Positions 1 through 9,026 are shown, numbered from the stretch's first letter. The stretch is DNA of 28,601 bases from JADHUC01 sp964617665 (GCA_964617665.1 CAZUAH010000134.1:1-28601), one strand, 5' to 3'. The notes: generated from the letters alone by a model not told the origin. Numbers and translations are program-made.

Positions 1-1
1 C

Positions 2-2551
2 GTGATCAACAAGCTTGGTTTTCCCAACTATTTCCTGATCGTCTGGGATTTCGTGGTCAAGGCGCGAGAAATGGACGTTCCGACGACGGCTCGCGGTAGC
101 GGCGTCGGTGCGTTGGTCTGCTATGCCCTGTATCTCAGTCACGTATGCCCGATCAAGTACGACTTGCTGTTTGAACGGTTCCTGGACGAGAACCGCCTGG
201 AAGCGCCCGACATCGACATCGATTTCTGCAAAGAACACCGTATTGACGTGATGCGTTACGTCAAAGACAAGTACGGCGAGGAGAACGTGGCGCAAATCGG
301 CACGTTTGGCACGCTGCAAGCGCGTGCGGCCATCAAGGACGTGGGCCGCGTCTTGGGCGTTCCTTTGACGCGCGTCAACGAAGTAACCTCGATGGTGCCC
401 GATGAGCTACACATTACGCTCGAAGGGGCGTTGGAGAAGGGCGACGATCTGCGAGCGACTTACGAGAACGACGGCGAGATCCGCGAGATGATCGATTTGG
501 CTCGTAAAATCGAAGGTCTGGCTCGCAACGTTGGCACGCATGCCGCCGCTGTGGTGATCGCGGACAAACCTCTGACCGAATACGTTCCGTTATGCCGAGT
601 CTCGGGTAAAGATGACATCATCACTCAGTGGTCGATGAACGATGTCGAGGCGGCCGGGCTGCTGAAGATGGACTTCCTTGGACTGCGAAACCTGACGATT
701 TTGCGCAAGACCGTCGACCTGGTCAAACAGACGACCGGCCAGGAAATCGATCCGCACAAACTGCCAATTGATGACAAAGAGACCTACGGCCTACTGCAAC
801 GCGGTGAAACAAAAGGCGTGTTTCAGTTGGAGAGCGGCGGCATTCGCGATCTGCTGCAAAGGATGAAGCCCGACCGGTTTCTTGACATCGTTGCCACCAA
901 TGCACTTTACCGCCCTGGGCCACTCAAAGGCGGCATGGTCGACGAGTACGTGGACGTGAAACTTGGAAAGAAGCAGCCGGAGTACAAACACCCCGTGCTC
1001 AAAGAGTTGCTGGAAGAGACCAACGGCGTGATGGTCTACCAGGAACAGATCATGCGCATCTTGAACCGGCTGGGCGGGATCGAATTGGCCAAAGCTTATA
1101 CGTGTATCAAAGCCATCAGCAAGAAGAAAAAGGCGCTCATCGACGCCAACCACGACGCGTTCATCACGGGGTCCACAGCCAACGGGCTTGGCAAGAAAGA
1201 CGCGCAAGACATCTGGGACTTGCTCCTGGAGTTTGCTGGATACGGGTTCAACAAGTCTCACAGCACGGCCTATGCCCTGATTGCCTATCAAACAGCGTAT
1301 TTGAAGACACACTATCCGGTCGAATTCATGGCCGCCCTTCTTTCCAGCGACATTCCCGGCAGGAATTTCAAGAAGAAGGATGCCGTTGTCGAGCACATGG
1401 ACGATTCGGAGCGGATGAAGATCGAGATAGTACCGCCCGACGTGAATTCGTCGGATGTCGACTTCTCGGTATCGGAAGGCAAGATCTACTTTGCCCTTTC
1501 GGCCATCAAGGGCTGCGGGGGCGGGGCGGCCGAATCGATCGTGGCGGCCAGACAAGCCGATGGGCCCTTCAAGGATATTTTCGATTTCTGCGAACGCGTT
1601 GACGCGTCGTCCTGTAATCGTTCGACGATCGAAACGTTGGTCAAGGCTGGAGCCATGGATTCGTTCGGTGCGAAGCGGTCTCAACTGATGGCCGTGCTCG
1701 AGCGGGCCATACAATCCGGGGCGGCGGCATTAGCCGACCGGCGTAGCGGCCAGAAGAGCTTGTTTGGCGAAATCGAAGACGAAGAGGACCAGCCTGCTGT
1801 CGCCCTACCGGAAATACCGGAATTGCCAGAACGGGAATGCGCGGTAATGGAAAAGGAGGTATTGGGCTTTTACCGAACCAGTCACCCGCTGGCAGAATAC
1901 GAGCAGAAGCTGTCCGAATTCTGTTCCCATACGACGTCTGGTATCGCCGGTGTGCCGGAACGGGCCGATGTGATCATGGGCGGGATGCTGTCGGCAATCA
2001 AACTCGCCCACGTCAGGAATCCGCGTGCTGGATCCAACGCCACCAAGTATGCCAACTTCGACCTGGAAGACAGGGATGGCATTATTCGCTGCATTGCGTG
2101 GCCGGAGGACTACCTCAAGTATGGTGAATTGATCCAGCACGACGCCGTCTTGGTTATTCGTGGGGCAATCGACCGGCGCGGTGGCGGCGACGAGGCGAAT
2201 CTGGTGGTCAACGAGGTAATCCCTCTGGGAGAATTGGACTCGCGATACACGAGCGGCATGATCGTCTGCATCGACGAATCCGATGGCGATATCAGCACTC
2301 TGAAACAACTGTACGAGATTGTCCGCGGTTATCCCGGCAGCCGGGACGTACTCTTCCACGTCAAGTTGAACGACGGCAGTCGTGTCCGACTGAAATCCAA
2401 CAAGGTGCGTGTGGACATCACGCCTGAATTGCGCAACCGTGTTGATGACCTGTTGGGGCCCGGCCGCTTGCAGATGATCATATCGCCGCCGACGCTGTCG
2501 AATGGAAAACGCAATGGCAAACGTAGGAACGGCGCGGCGCGCGGTGGGTGA
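2..2551 (+). CDS. dnaE: DNA polymerase III alpha subunit, C-terminal part (5' truncated by window edge)
   Basis: Replicative polymerase that extends DNA at the fork in the cytoplasm. The gene runs in from the left; 849 codons are visible from the first complete codon, which should not be read as the true start, because the first residues align with the interior family motif around GFPNYFLIVWDF. The PDIDIDF motif supplies two catalytic aspartates (visible residues 70 and 72), and MDFLGLR supplies the third (residue 224). A helix-hairpin-helix region lies near residues 495-570, an OB-fold near 659-740, and a C-terminal domain like the clamp-loader binding region follows. The missing part would be the PHP domain and the start of the palm. 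The architecture fits the DnaE1 type rather than PolC. It ends 20 bases before a strong hairpin and appears to be the last gene of its transcript. Confidence 0.97.
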   Translation: MINKLGFPNYFLIVWDFVVKAREMDVPTTARGSGVGALVCYALYLSHVCPIKYDLLFERFLDENRLEAPDIDIDFCKEHRIDVMRYVKDKYGEENVAQIGTFGTLQARAAIKDVGRVLGVPLTRVNEVTSMVPDELHITLEGALEKGDDLRATYENDGEIREMIDLARKIEGLARNVGTHAAAVVIADKPLTEYVPLCRVSGKDDIITQWSMNDVEAAGLLKMDFLGLRNLTILRKTVDLVKQTTGQEIDPHKLPIDDKETYGLLQRGETKGVFQLESGGIRDLLQRMKPDRFLDIVATNALYRPGPLKGGMVDEYVDVKLGKKQPEYKHPVLKELLEETNGVMVYQEQIMRILNRLGGIELAKAYTCIKAISKKKKALIDANHDAFITGSTANGLGKKDAQDIWDLLLEFAGYGFNKSHSTAYALIAYQTAYLKTHYPVEFMAALLSSDIPGRNFKKKDAVVEHMDDSERMKIEIVPPDVNSSDVDFSVSEGKIYFALSAIKGCGGGAAESIVAARQADGPFKDIFDFCERVDASSCNRSTIETLVKAGAMDSFGAKRSQLMAVLERAIQSGAAALADRRSGQKSLFGEIEDEEDQPAVALPEIPELPERECAVMEKEVLGFYRTSHPLAEYEQKLSEFCSHTTSGIAGVPERADVIMGGMLSAIKLAHVRNPRAGSNATKYANFDLEDRDGIIRCIAWPEDYLKYGELIQHDAVLVIRGAIDRRGGGDEANLVVNEVIPLGELDSRYTSGMIVCIDESDGDISTLKQLYEIVRGYPGSRDVLFHVKLNDGSRVRLKSNKVRVDITPELRNRVDDLLGPGRLQMIISPPTLSNGKRNGKRRNGAARGG

Positions 2552-2570
2552 GCACGCAGCAGAATAGCCA

Positions 2571-2594
2571 GAGAGATGCCACTTGGCATCTCTC
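2571..2594 (+). terminator. Hairpin terminator after dnaE
   Basis: A perfect 10-bp inverted repeat (GAGAGATGCC / GGCATCTCTC) with a 4-base ACTT loop begins 20 bases after the dnaE stop. No clear T-run follows, so it is either a weak intrinsic terminator or an mRNA-stabilising hairpin. The rest of the 305-base gap to the next gene (2552-2856) shows nothing else except a possible promoter near its end. Confidence 0.6.
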
Positions 2595-2784
2595 GTCCGT
2601 CAGCCGCTCGTTCTTTCTGTGTGACTCGTTTGACCGAAGGCCTGCGTTCGAGGACGCGCACGCCTCCGGCTTGCGGTTAAACGGGGCTGACACTTGCGGG
2701 TACGGGGACACGCGACAGTGCGCGAAAAGGTGAAAATACTGTCCGCTCGCAGGCGAGTTGATACCGTTTTCCATCTGCCGCTGG

Positions 2785-2813
2785 TTGCCAATAGTCTTGT
2801 GGTTCGCTAGTTT
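2785..2813 (+). promoter_or_regulatory. Possible promoter for the TlpA-like gene
   Basis: TTGCCA (5 of 6 to the -35 consensus) is followed after 17 bases by TAGTTT, a poor -10 match, about 44 bases before the start codon. The position is right but the -10 is weak, and planctomycete promoters are poorly known, so this is only a candidate. Confidence 0.22.
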
Positions 2814-2856
2814 GTTTGTGCTCTGCGTTTGATATCAGATCAGAAGGAATGTAGAC

Positions 2857-3936
2857 ATGGTTTTCACTGTTGTTGTCAACCGATTCACTTGGATCGTTCC
2901 CGTCATCGCGGTTTCGCTGTTTGCCGTTGCCACGATGGGAGCGGAAAAGGCGAAGGAAGCACCCAAGGAAGAAAAGAAGCCTGCAGCCAAGGAGGAAGCT
3001 GCCAAACCGCCTGCGGACAACCGCTACGCTGTGCCGGAAGGCGGTGTGGACGAACTGGTCAAGTTCATTGAGAAACTGGAGGCGTTTCGGCCGAACAATG
3101 CTCGCGACGATTTTGCATACCGGCAGAAGGCGCCGGCGGCTCTGAGAGCAGCAGCTGACAAGATCCTTGAATTGGAAAAGGGCAAGGAATCAGAAGCGTC
3201 CAAGAAAGCATCCGGGGTTCTCCTTCAGCTTGACGTCCGGCGGATCGCGCAGGCGGAAGAGGACGAGCAACGGGAGATTCTCGGCAAACTGACGGACTAC
3301 CTTTCGGCAAAACAACTCGCACGCGGAGATATCGGATTGGCCTTCAATGTAGGACGTGCTCTCGAGTATGCCGACGCTCAAGAGGTGGCAGCGGAGGCAT
3401 ACGAGGCCTTTGGCAAGATATTCTCCGACAGCACAGACGAGCAATTGTCGTCGTTCGGCGAGATGTCCTCAGGCTCGGCACGTCGCTTAAGGTTGGTGGG
3501 GAATGTGTTGGAGCTGAAAGGAACCAAGCTAGACGGGACGAAGTTTGATGTGGCTGAACTGAAGGACAAAGTTGTGCTTGTCGACTTCTGGGCTACTTGG
3601 TGTGGTCCCTGCCGAGTCGAGTTTCCGAACATCAAGAAGGCCTACGAGAAATACCATGAGCACGGCCTCGAAGTCGTGGGGGTCAGCATCGACCAGGATC
3701 GGAAGAACGTCGAGGACTACGTCGAAAAGCAGGAGGTGCCGTGGATTACACTCCACGAGAAGGACGACGCAGGCAAGAATCCGGCCACCAAGCGATATGG
3801 CATCTTCGGCATCCCCGCCATGTTCCTGATCGGAAAGGACGGCAAAGTAGTTTCCATCACCGCTCGCGGCAATGAACTGCCCCGGCTGTTGGAGGAGCAA
3901 TTCGGTGATATCGAGGCGACGGACGATGCTGTTTGA
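2857..3936 (+). CDS. Secreted TlpA-like thioredoxin-fold protein
   Basis: A 359-residue exported thiol-disulfide protein. The start is supported by AGAAGGA eight bases upstream. A hydrophobic signal segment (about residues 8-28) ends near ATMGA and is followed by a Lys/Glu/Ala/Pro-rich linker (30-52). A helical region (about 55-210) precedes the thioredoxin domain, which has WCGPC with the redox cysteines at 249 and 252, and the cis-proline in GIPAMF at 320. TlpA/ResA-type proteins act outside the cytoplasmic membrane as disulfide reductases; the real partner is unknown. The helical region plus redox domain recurs twice in the next gene, so the two genes look like products of duplication. A hairpin with a T-run follows, which suggests a separate transcript. 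Confidence 0.9.
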   Translation: MVFTVVVNRFTWIVPVIAVSLFAVATMGAEKAKEAPKEEKKPAAKEEAAKPPADNRYAVPEGGVDELVKFIEKLEAFRPNNARDDFAYRQKAPAALRAAADKILELEKGKESEASKKASGVLLQLDVRRIAQAEEDEQREILGKLTDYLSAKQLARGDIGLAFNVGRALEYADAQEVAAEAYEAFGKIFSDSTDEQLSSFGEMSSGSARRLRLVGNVLELKGTKLDGTKFDVAELKDKVVLVDFWATWCGPCRVEFPNIKKAYEKYHEHGLEVVGVSIDQDRKNVEDYVEKQEVPWITLHEKDDAGKNPATKRYGIFGIPAMFLIGKDGKVVSITARGNELPRLLEEQFGDIEATDDAV

Positions 3937-3988
3937 TTGGTTTTGCTGTTGTAGGTAAATCGTGGCGGCGTCGCCTCGCACCTTATCT

Positions 3989-4021
3989 AAACGGCCCCTA
4001 TCCTGTTTCGGCGCCGTTTTT
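3989..4021 (+). terminator. Rho-independent terminator after the TlpA-like gene
   Basis: AAACGGCCCC (3989-3998) pairs with GGCGCCGTTT (4010-4019) with one mismatch around an 11-base loop. The stem runs into a five-T tract (4017-4021), 52 bases after the stop codon. Confidence 0.7.
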
Positions 4022-4126
4022 GATGCGCGCAAATGCTAAGCGGAGTTGGATAATGCCTGCACGGTCCGATGCTGTTTTCAGGCCAGGTTTCTCCTAATCT
4101 TCGCACCGGCAACCGCGCATTTGTCT

Positions 4127-4182
4127 CTAAGCACTGCTTAGGGATGCCAAATCTCTGTGGATGGCTTACAATTCGTGCTTAG
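4127..4182 (+). promoter_or_regulatory. Candidate promoter/operator with repeated CTAAGCA/TGCTTAG half-sites
   Basis: A 15-base palindrome, CTAAGCA-C-TGCTTAG, lies at 4127-4141, and a third copy of TGCTTAG lies at 4176-4182. Between them TACAAT (4167-4172) is a 5-of-6 match to a -10 box, though no good -35 is at the right distance. Transcription from it would begin near 4179, putting the palindrome centre around -45 and the single half-site over the start point. This would fit a regulator-controlled promoter for the lipoprotein gene at 4226. The role is inferred. Confidence 0.33.
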
Positions 4183-4225
4183 AGGCAGTAGGCCGCCCTA
4201 TTCCCGCTCAGAAAGGAACTTCGTC

Positions 4226-7105
4226 ATGTCACGGTATTCGCACGGCTTGTCCGCATTTCGCCTTTTGCTAATCGGCCTTTCTTGCTCCTTCGCAGCGGCA
4301 TGGCTCTCTGGCTGTGGCAGTGAAAATGGGGGCCCCATAACAGCGGAAAGGAGCAAGTACGAGGTTGGCGATGACGATACGTCAAGCAGCGCCCCGGCTG
4401 TTTCTCGTGTAGGTGACGGCGACACCTCTACCGACCCGGATGCCGGTATGTCGTCCGAAAGGGACTCTGGCGCGTCGAGCAGCGTCGATGCTACTGTAAC
4501 TGATGGCACAGCTACGTCCTCCATAGGCGATATCCCATCGGACCCGTACTCCCCATCGACGCCGCCGAAGGGGACAGCTGACTTGGGCAAGTTGCCCGAA
4601 AGCAAGGAAGCCCTCGTGTCCCTGCTAGATCAGTTGCAGAACCGCCAGCCGCAAGGGACGACACGGCAGGAGCAGATGCAAGACCACGTCAACACCCAGG
4701 GAATTCGTATCCAGGCCGCGGAGAAACTGCTGGAAGTAGCTTCGGACAAGGAAACTCGCGTCAAGGCCGTCCGCGCAAAACTGGATAGCATGCGAGTCTT
4801 AAGCCAAATGGGCATCCCCAATATCGAGAAGGAGATTGGCGCGTATTGTCGAACGCTGAGGGAACAGGATGACCCGGAATTGGCGCTAATGGCGCGCCTG
4901 ATGCTATTCGCCATGGCGATCGACCAGTTGCGCTCCGGCGAAATCGATGATGTGAAACCGATCCAGGATGAACTGAAATCGCTTGTGGAAGCCGGTCCAG
5001 GTGATCCAGGTGTCTTTGTCATCGTCAGCCAGGGGGCGATGGTCATGCAGGCCACCAAGCACCAAGACGCCGCGTTAGAGGCCTACCGCGTGATCGGGAA
5101 CGCCTTCAAGGACGCCACCGATCCACAGATCGCCGGCGACGCCCGGATCATGCTGGATCAGGCCCGGATAGCGGAAAAGGGATTTGACGCCGCAGTGATC
5201 GCCATGCAGGAAGGCCAGCCGAACAGCATTCCACCGGTCAAGGAGATCCTTGAGGCGGTGTTTTCAGAAGAAGACCCTGGCGAAGTGCCTTTGACCGCGG
5301 CAAGGTATGCCGTGGGAATACTGGAGAGGGATCGTCACTACCAAGATCTCGCCGAATTCCACACGATGATCGAAGACGCCTACAAAGAGCATCCGAACAA
5401 AAAACTGGCTGAGGATGCATCTGACTTGGTCGAGAAAGCCCGGTTGCGAGTGGGATTGGTCGGAAAGCCATTCACTGTCGAAGGCAAATTGCCCGATGGC
5501 TTAGATTTGGACTGGGGCAAGTATCAAGGCAAGGTGGTTCTGGTCGACTTCTGGGCGACGTGGTGTCGTCCCTGCCTGGAGGAGTTCAACAATATCCGCG
5601 CCATGCACAACAAGTACCATGAAAGAGGATTTGAGGTAATTGGCGTGAGTGTCGACAATAACCCCGGGGACTTGACCGCATTCCTTAACTTTCAACCGTT
5701 GCCTTGGACTACGATCGTCAATCCTAACGCGGATCCTACGGCTCCAGGGCTCACGCATCCGCTGGCCATCAAGTGCGGTGTAGAAGGGATTCCCTTCACG
5801 GTACTGATCGGCCGAGACGGCAACGTCGTGGCAATCAATGTGCGCGGGGCCAGCAGACCAGGCGAGCGCGACGAACTGGGCGAGAAACTAGCCGAGTTGT
5901 TCGGGGCGCCGGCGGACGACACCGCCAAGCCACCAGCGGACGGCAACGCCGAGAAACCGACGGAAAGCGCCGCCGAGACGCCAGCAGCAAATCAGTCGTC
6001 GCTGGTCGATCCCGTCAGTGGTCAGGATGTGTTCTTCGTTTCGTTCCAGGAGGAGACGAATGACGAGGAGGAAGAAGATTGGAAAGATACGAACCCATAT
6101 TTGGCTCGCGAGGGCTTGTCCCCAAGTGAACTAGTCGATTTCATCTTCGACATGCAGGACAGGCCGAAGAGCATTCAATTGCGTCCCGGTTTTGCCGAGG
6201 CAGTCGTTGAAGCGGCGGGCCGCGTCTTGTCGGCGGAATCCAAGGAAAAGCACCGCGAGATCGCCGCACTGGCTACATTCGAAGTGCTGCACGAGAAGGC
6301 ATGCTTGGAGGATGAAAAGGCCGACAAGGATCTGTTCGCTTTCGTCCAAGAAATGAAAGAGGAAGAGAATGAGAAGATCGCTGCGGAGGTTCGGTTCTTC
6401 CTGTTGGAGCGAGATGCGATTGACGTGGACAAGATGCCCGTCGACGGGGTGCCCGGTTTGCTGGACGAGCTGAAGGGCTTTTTCACCGACAACGAATTGA
6501 GCGAACGGCACTTGCGCATGGCATCCAGTACCGTCAAGGCGATCAACCGGCTGGAAGACGAGGACAAACGCGAAGAGTACTTCCAGCAGTTCGGCGAGTT
6601 GTTCGGGAAGAGCGAGGCTAAGAAACTGGCCAGCTATGGTAAGAAGTTGGGCAAGAAGCCGAAGGTCAAGACAGCAGCGCCCGATTTGACGGGCAAACCG
6701 CTGGAACTGGAGGGCGTGACAGCACTAGGGACCGAGTTTGACTGGACCGCCTATCGAGGCAAGGTGGTGCTGGTCGACTTCTGGGCAACCTGGTGCGCAC
6801 CATGCCGGGCACAAATGCCAGAGATCAAAGCGTTGCACGAACGGTTGAGCGATCGCGGCTTCGACATTGTGGGCATCAGCCTTGACCGTAGCCAGGAGGC
6901 GCTGGCGAAGTACTTGGAGGAGAACGCTATCAACTGGTCGAATCTCGTCGGCAAAGAGGTCCGCGATATCACGAAGAAATACAGCATCCGCGCTGTACCG
7001 ACGATGATTCTCGTAGACCGTGGAGGCAACGTTGTAACCTTGGGGAACAAGATCGCTGAATTGACGCCAGAGATCGAGAAGCTTCTGGAGGCGAAGGAAT
7101 CTTGA
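4226..7105 (+). CDS. Lipoprotein with two helical-plus-TlpA redox modules
   Basis: A 959-residue protein from the ATG at 4226, chosen because GAAAGGA lies eight bases upstream and a lipoprotein signal peptide follows at once, with lipobox LSGC (Cys30). The frame is open further upstream, but a start there would bury the signal. An acidic Ser/Asp/Thr-rich stretch (about 31-115) precedes a helical region and then thioredoxin domain 1 with WCRPC (Cys447, Cys450) and GIPFTVL. An Ala/Pro/Glu linker leads to a second helical region and thioredoxin domain 2 with WCAPC (Cys857, Cys860) and AVPTMIL. Both domains keep the active cysteines and cis-proline. It should be membrane-anchored on the outer face and act on disulfides. 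Its stop overlaps the next start. The closest relative in the window is the preceding gene. Confidence 0.9.
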   Translation: MSRYSHGLSAFRLLLIGLSCSFAAAWLSGCGSENGGPITAERSKYEVGDDDTSSSAPAVSRVGDGDTSTDPDAGMSSERDSGASSSVDATVTDGTATSSIGDIPSDPYSPSTPPKGTADLGKLPESKEALVSLLDQLQNRQPQGTTRQEQMQDHVNTQGIRIQAAEKLLEVASDKETRVKAVRAKLDSMRVLSQMGIPNIEKEIGAYCRTLREQDDPELALMARLMLFAMAIDQLRSGEIDDVKPIQDELKSLVEAGPGDPGVFVIVSQGAMVMQATKHQDAALEAYRVIGNAFKDATDPQIAGDARIMLDQARIAEKGFDAAVIAMQEGQPNSIPPVKEILEAVFSEEDPGEVPLTAARYAVGILERDRHYQDLAEFHTMIEDAYKEHPNKKLAEDASDLVEKARLRVGLVGKPFTVEGKLPDGLDLDWGKYQGKVVLVDFWATWCRPCLEEFNNIRAMHNKYHERGFEVIGVSVDNNPGDLTAFLNFQPLPWTTIVNPNADPTAPGLTHPLAIKCGVEGIPFTVLIGRDGNVVAINVRGASRPGERDELGEKLAELFGAPADDTAKPPADGNAEKPTESAAETPAANQSSLVDPVSGQDVFFVSFQEETNDEEEEDWKDTNPYLAREGLSPSELVDFIFDMQDRPKSIQLRPGFAEAVVEAAGRVLSAESKEKHREIAALATFEVLHEKACLEDEKADKDLFAFVQEMKEEENEKIAAEVRFFLLERDAIDVDKMPVDGVPGLLDELKGFFTDNELSERHLRMASSTVKAINRLEDEDKREEYFQQFGELFGKSEAKKLASYGKKLGKKPKVKTAAPDLTGKPLELEGVTALGTEFDWTAYRGKVVLVDFWATWCAPCRAQMPEIKALHERLSDRGFDIVGISLDRSQEALAKYLEENAINWSNLVGKEVRDITKKYSIRAVPTMILVDRGGNVVTLGNKIAELTPEIEKLLEAKES

Positions 7106-8109
7106 ATATCAACTCGATTAGAACCATTGCCGTAGGCATCTTTCCAAACGTACTGGTGGCGGCTCTCCTTATGGGAGCTTCCCAAGCCGATGAACCGGAG
7201 GAGCCGAAACGCAGTATCCCGGAGTTGATCGAGGCGTTGAAGGATGAACGTTTGGATGCGCGCCGAACTGCCATGCTGGAGCTTCACAGCGCCGGTCCAA
7301 AGGCGAAATCGGCGGTCCCTGCCTTGATCGAAGTACTCCAACGGAACGATCCGGCCACACGGAAATTCGCCATCAACGCGTTCATTGGAATAGGCCCCGA
7401 AGCCCGCAGCGCCGTGCCCGCCCTGATACAAGCCCTTTCGTGCGACGATTTCCACACGCAGTATTGGGCGTGTCGAGCGTTGAGCGCCATCGGAGCTGAC
7501 GCAAAACCAGCGGTTCCGAAACTGGTCGAGTTGGTCAAGGATGGTGTGACGTCCGTCCGCCGAAACGCTGCCGCCACGCTTGGAAGAATCGGGCCTGATG
7601 TCGGAAAGCCGGGACTTGATGTTTTAGTGGAAGCGATGTCGGATTGGTCACAACCAGTGCGTCAACAGGCGGTTATCGCCTTGGGAGGGCTGGGAACGCT
7701 TGCCGCACCAGCGCTGCCGGATCTCCAAAAGCGTTTGCTTGATGGCGATTTCAGACCAGCCGCCAACGCTGCGAAGACATTGTGGCTTCTGAAACCAGAA
7801 TCGGATGTGCCTTCTCGGATCTTGCTTGTCGAACTGGCCTCGGGCGACGATCCTTCTGTGGCGGTCGAGGTTCTTGGAGAATTGGGCGTTGCCATGGGCT
7901 TGGTCGACGAAGTCGCCGAGCTACTGAAGGAGGACTATCGTTGGACGCGTCTATACGCAGCCGAGGCGTTGGGGAAAATGGGACCGGACGCGGCGCCGAT
8001 TGCGCGGCCTGCCCTCGAAGCGGCCTCGGAAGACAAAGACGAAGAAGTTTGCGAGACGATCAAAGAAGCTCTTCAGAAGATCGGGCCCACCGAGCAGAAA
8101 TCCCCTTAG
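7102..8109 (+). CDS. Secreted HEAT-repeat protein
   Basis: A 335-residue protein from a TTG at 7102 that overlaps the preceding stop (TTGA), with GGAGG ten bases upstream. A hydrophobic signal segment ends near GASQA (about residue 29). The rest is about eight alpha-helical repeats of roughly 36-40 residues, each with an A-VPALIE-L helix and a Gly-Pro-rich turn (for example IGPEARSAVPALIQAL), the HEAT/PBS-lyase-like pattern. Such solenoids are protein-binding scaffolds; no catalytic residues are seen. Overlap with the double-TlpA lipoprotein means translational coupling, so the two products may work in one extracytoplasmic complex (inferred). Confidence 0.85.
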   Translation: MNINSIRTIAVGIFPNVLVAALLMGASQADEPEEPKRSIPELIEALKDERLDARRTAMLELHSAGPKAKSAVPALIEVLQRNDPATRKFAINAFIGIGPEARSAVPALIQALSCDDFHTQYWACRALSAIGADAKPAVPKLVELVKDGVTSVRRNAAATLGRIGPDVGKPGLDVLVEAMSDWSQPVRQQAVIALGGLGTLAAPALPDLQKRLLDGDFRPAANAAKTLWLLKPESDVPSRILLVELASGDDPSVAVEVLGELGVAMGLVDEVAELLKEDYRWTRLYAAEALGKMGPDAAPIARPALEAASEDKDEEVCETIKEALQKIGPTEQKSP

Positions 8110-8187
8110 ATCGGGGATCGCACGGATTTGTGCATTCGCCGGCTCGTCGTTACCATAGAGTCATCTCTTCGCGTGCGGAATAAGCGA

Positions 8188-8260
8188 AAAAAGGGGACAG
8201 GTCCAATTTGTGCGAAGCACCCTCTGGGCCGTCCCGGCAAATTGGACCTTTCCCCTTTTT
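8188..8260. repeat. Intergenic inverted repeat with 23-bp arms
   Basis: The left arm at 8188-8210 (containing AAGGGGACAGGTCCAATTTG) and the right arm at 8238-8260 (containing CAAATTGGACC and TCCCCTTTTT) pair at 22 of 23 positions around a 27-base loop. The right arm ends in five T's, so on the plus strand it could also stop transcription from the HEAT gene. Arms of the AAAAGGGGACAGGTCC type are, as I recall, dispersed repeats in several bacterial phyla, sometimes linked to REP-associated transposases. It lies 21 bases before the sigma factor ATG. Confidence 0.85.
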
Positions 8261-8281
8261 CCGCGTCGGTGGAAGCTTGGC

Positions 8282-8896
8282 ATGTCTGGCGAGTGTTCTG
8301 AATCTGATCTAGTCCATCAGGCCGTTGCTGGCGATCGGGCTTCGCTGTCTCAGTTGCTGTTGATCCACTACGACAGTCTGAGACGCCACATTGCGGCGCG
8401 CATTACCAAGGAACTGCAAGGCGTATTACGCCCCGACGATGTGTTGCAGCAGACCTTCGTGCGTGTTGCCCAATCGATCGGCAGTTTTCAATTGCGTCAC
8501 AAGCGAGCGTTCCGCGGTTGGCTCGAAACGATTGCCGAGAACATCGTCAAGGACGCCGCGAAACGCCGCCATCGCGAGAGACGAGCTATCCACAGACCCT
8601 CTGCCAACGACGACAGCTCTGTATTCGCCGTTATCGAACGAGTCGCCGCGGACTGCACAACGCCCGGCAGGCGAGTCCAGCGAGGCGAGAGTATCCGTCG
8701 CATGCGGGCGGCGATAGCCACCCTTCCGGATGATCAGCGTGAGGTCGTCGAGCGATATTACATGCAAGGACAGTCCTACGAACAAATCGCAAACGCGACT
8801 GGCCGTTCCAAAGACGCAATTCGCGGTGTCTGCTATCGAGCCCGAAAAAACTTGCGCGACATGATGGGCCGATCGTCGTTATACTTTAGTGGGTAG
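8282..8896 (+). CDS. ECF-type RNA polymerase sigma factor (kinase-associated)
   Basis: A 204-residue sigma factor starting at the ATG at 8282. A GTG at 8210 in the same frame is rejected because its extension would be encoded by the inverted repeat. Region 2 (about residues 8-98) contains the core-binding/-10 segment with RPDDVLQQTFVRVAQ. Region 4 (about 138-195) has LPDDQREVVERYYMQGQSYEQIA and the helix-turn-helix for -35 recognition. There is no C-terminal extension. No anti-sigma gene is adjacent; instead a large Ser/Thr kinase gene follows 230 bases on, the arrangement known for planctomycete kinase-linked ECF groups, where phosphorylation may control the sigma factor. The specific group was not assigned. 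Confidence 0.92.
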   Translation: MSGECSESDLVHQAVAGDRASLSQLLLIHYDSLRRHIAARITKELQGVLRPDDVLQQTFVRVAQSIGSFQLRHKRAFRGWLETIAENIVKDAAKRRHRERRAIHRPSANDDSSVFAVIERVAADCTTPGRRVQRGESIRRMRAAIATLPDDQREVVERYYMQGQSYEQIANATGRSKDAIRGVCYRARKNLRDMMGRSSLYFSG

Positions 8897-9026
8897 GGAG
8901 AAGGTGGGTTGTGGCCAGTCTCCTGACCGAGCCACTGGACTTGTTGGTGCCCCGTTCAATTCGTGGAGACCTTCGGTGGGAAGACGGCGGGCGTCGGGAG
9001 ACCCGCGACGAACACAGGCGATACAG

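Noticed and set aside
791..1714. Long open frame (307 codons) on the minus strand inside dnaE
   Set aside because: It is fully within a certain dnaE frame, has no recognisable domain and is a mirror of GC-rich codon use.
8210..8281. GTG start for the first ECF sigma factor
   Set aside because: The extra 24 codons are made of the inverted-repeat loop and right arm, and region 2 of the sigma factor begins normally after the ATG at 8282.
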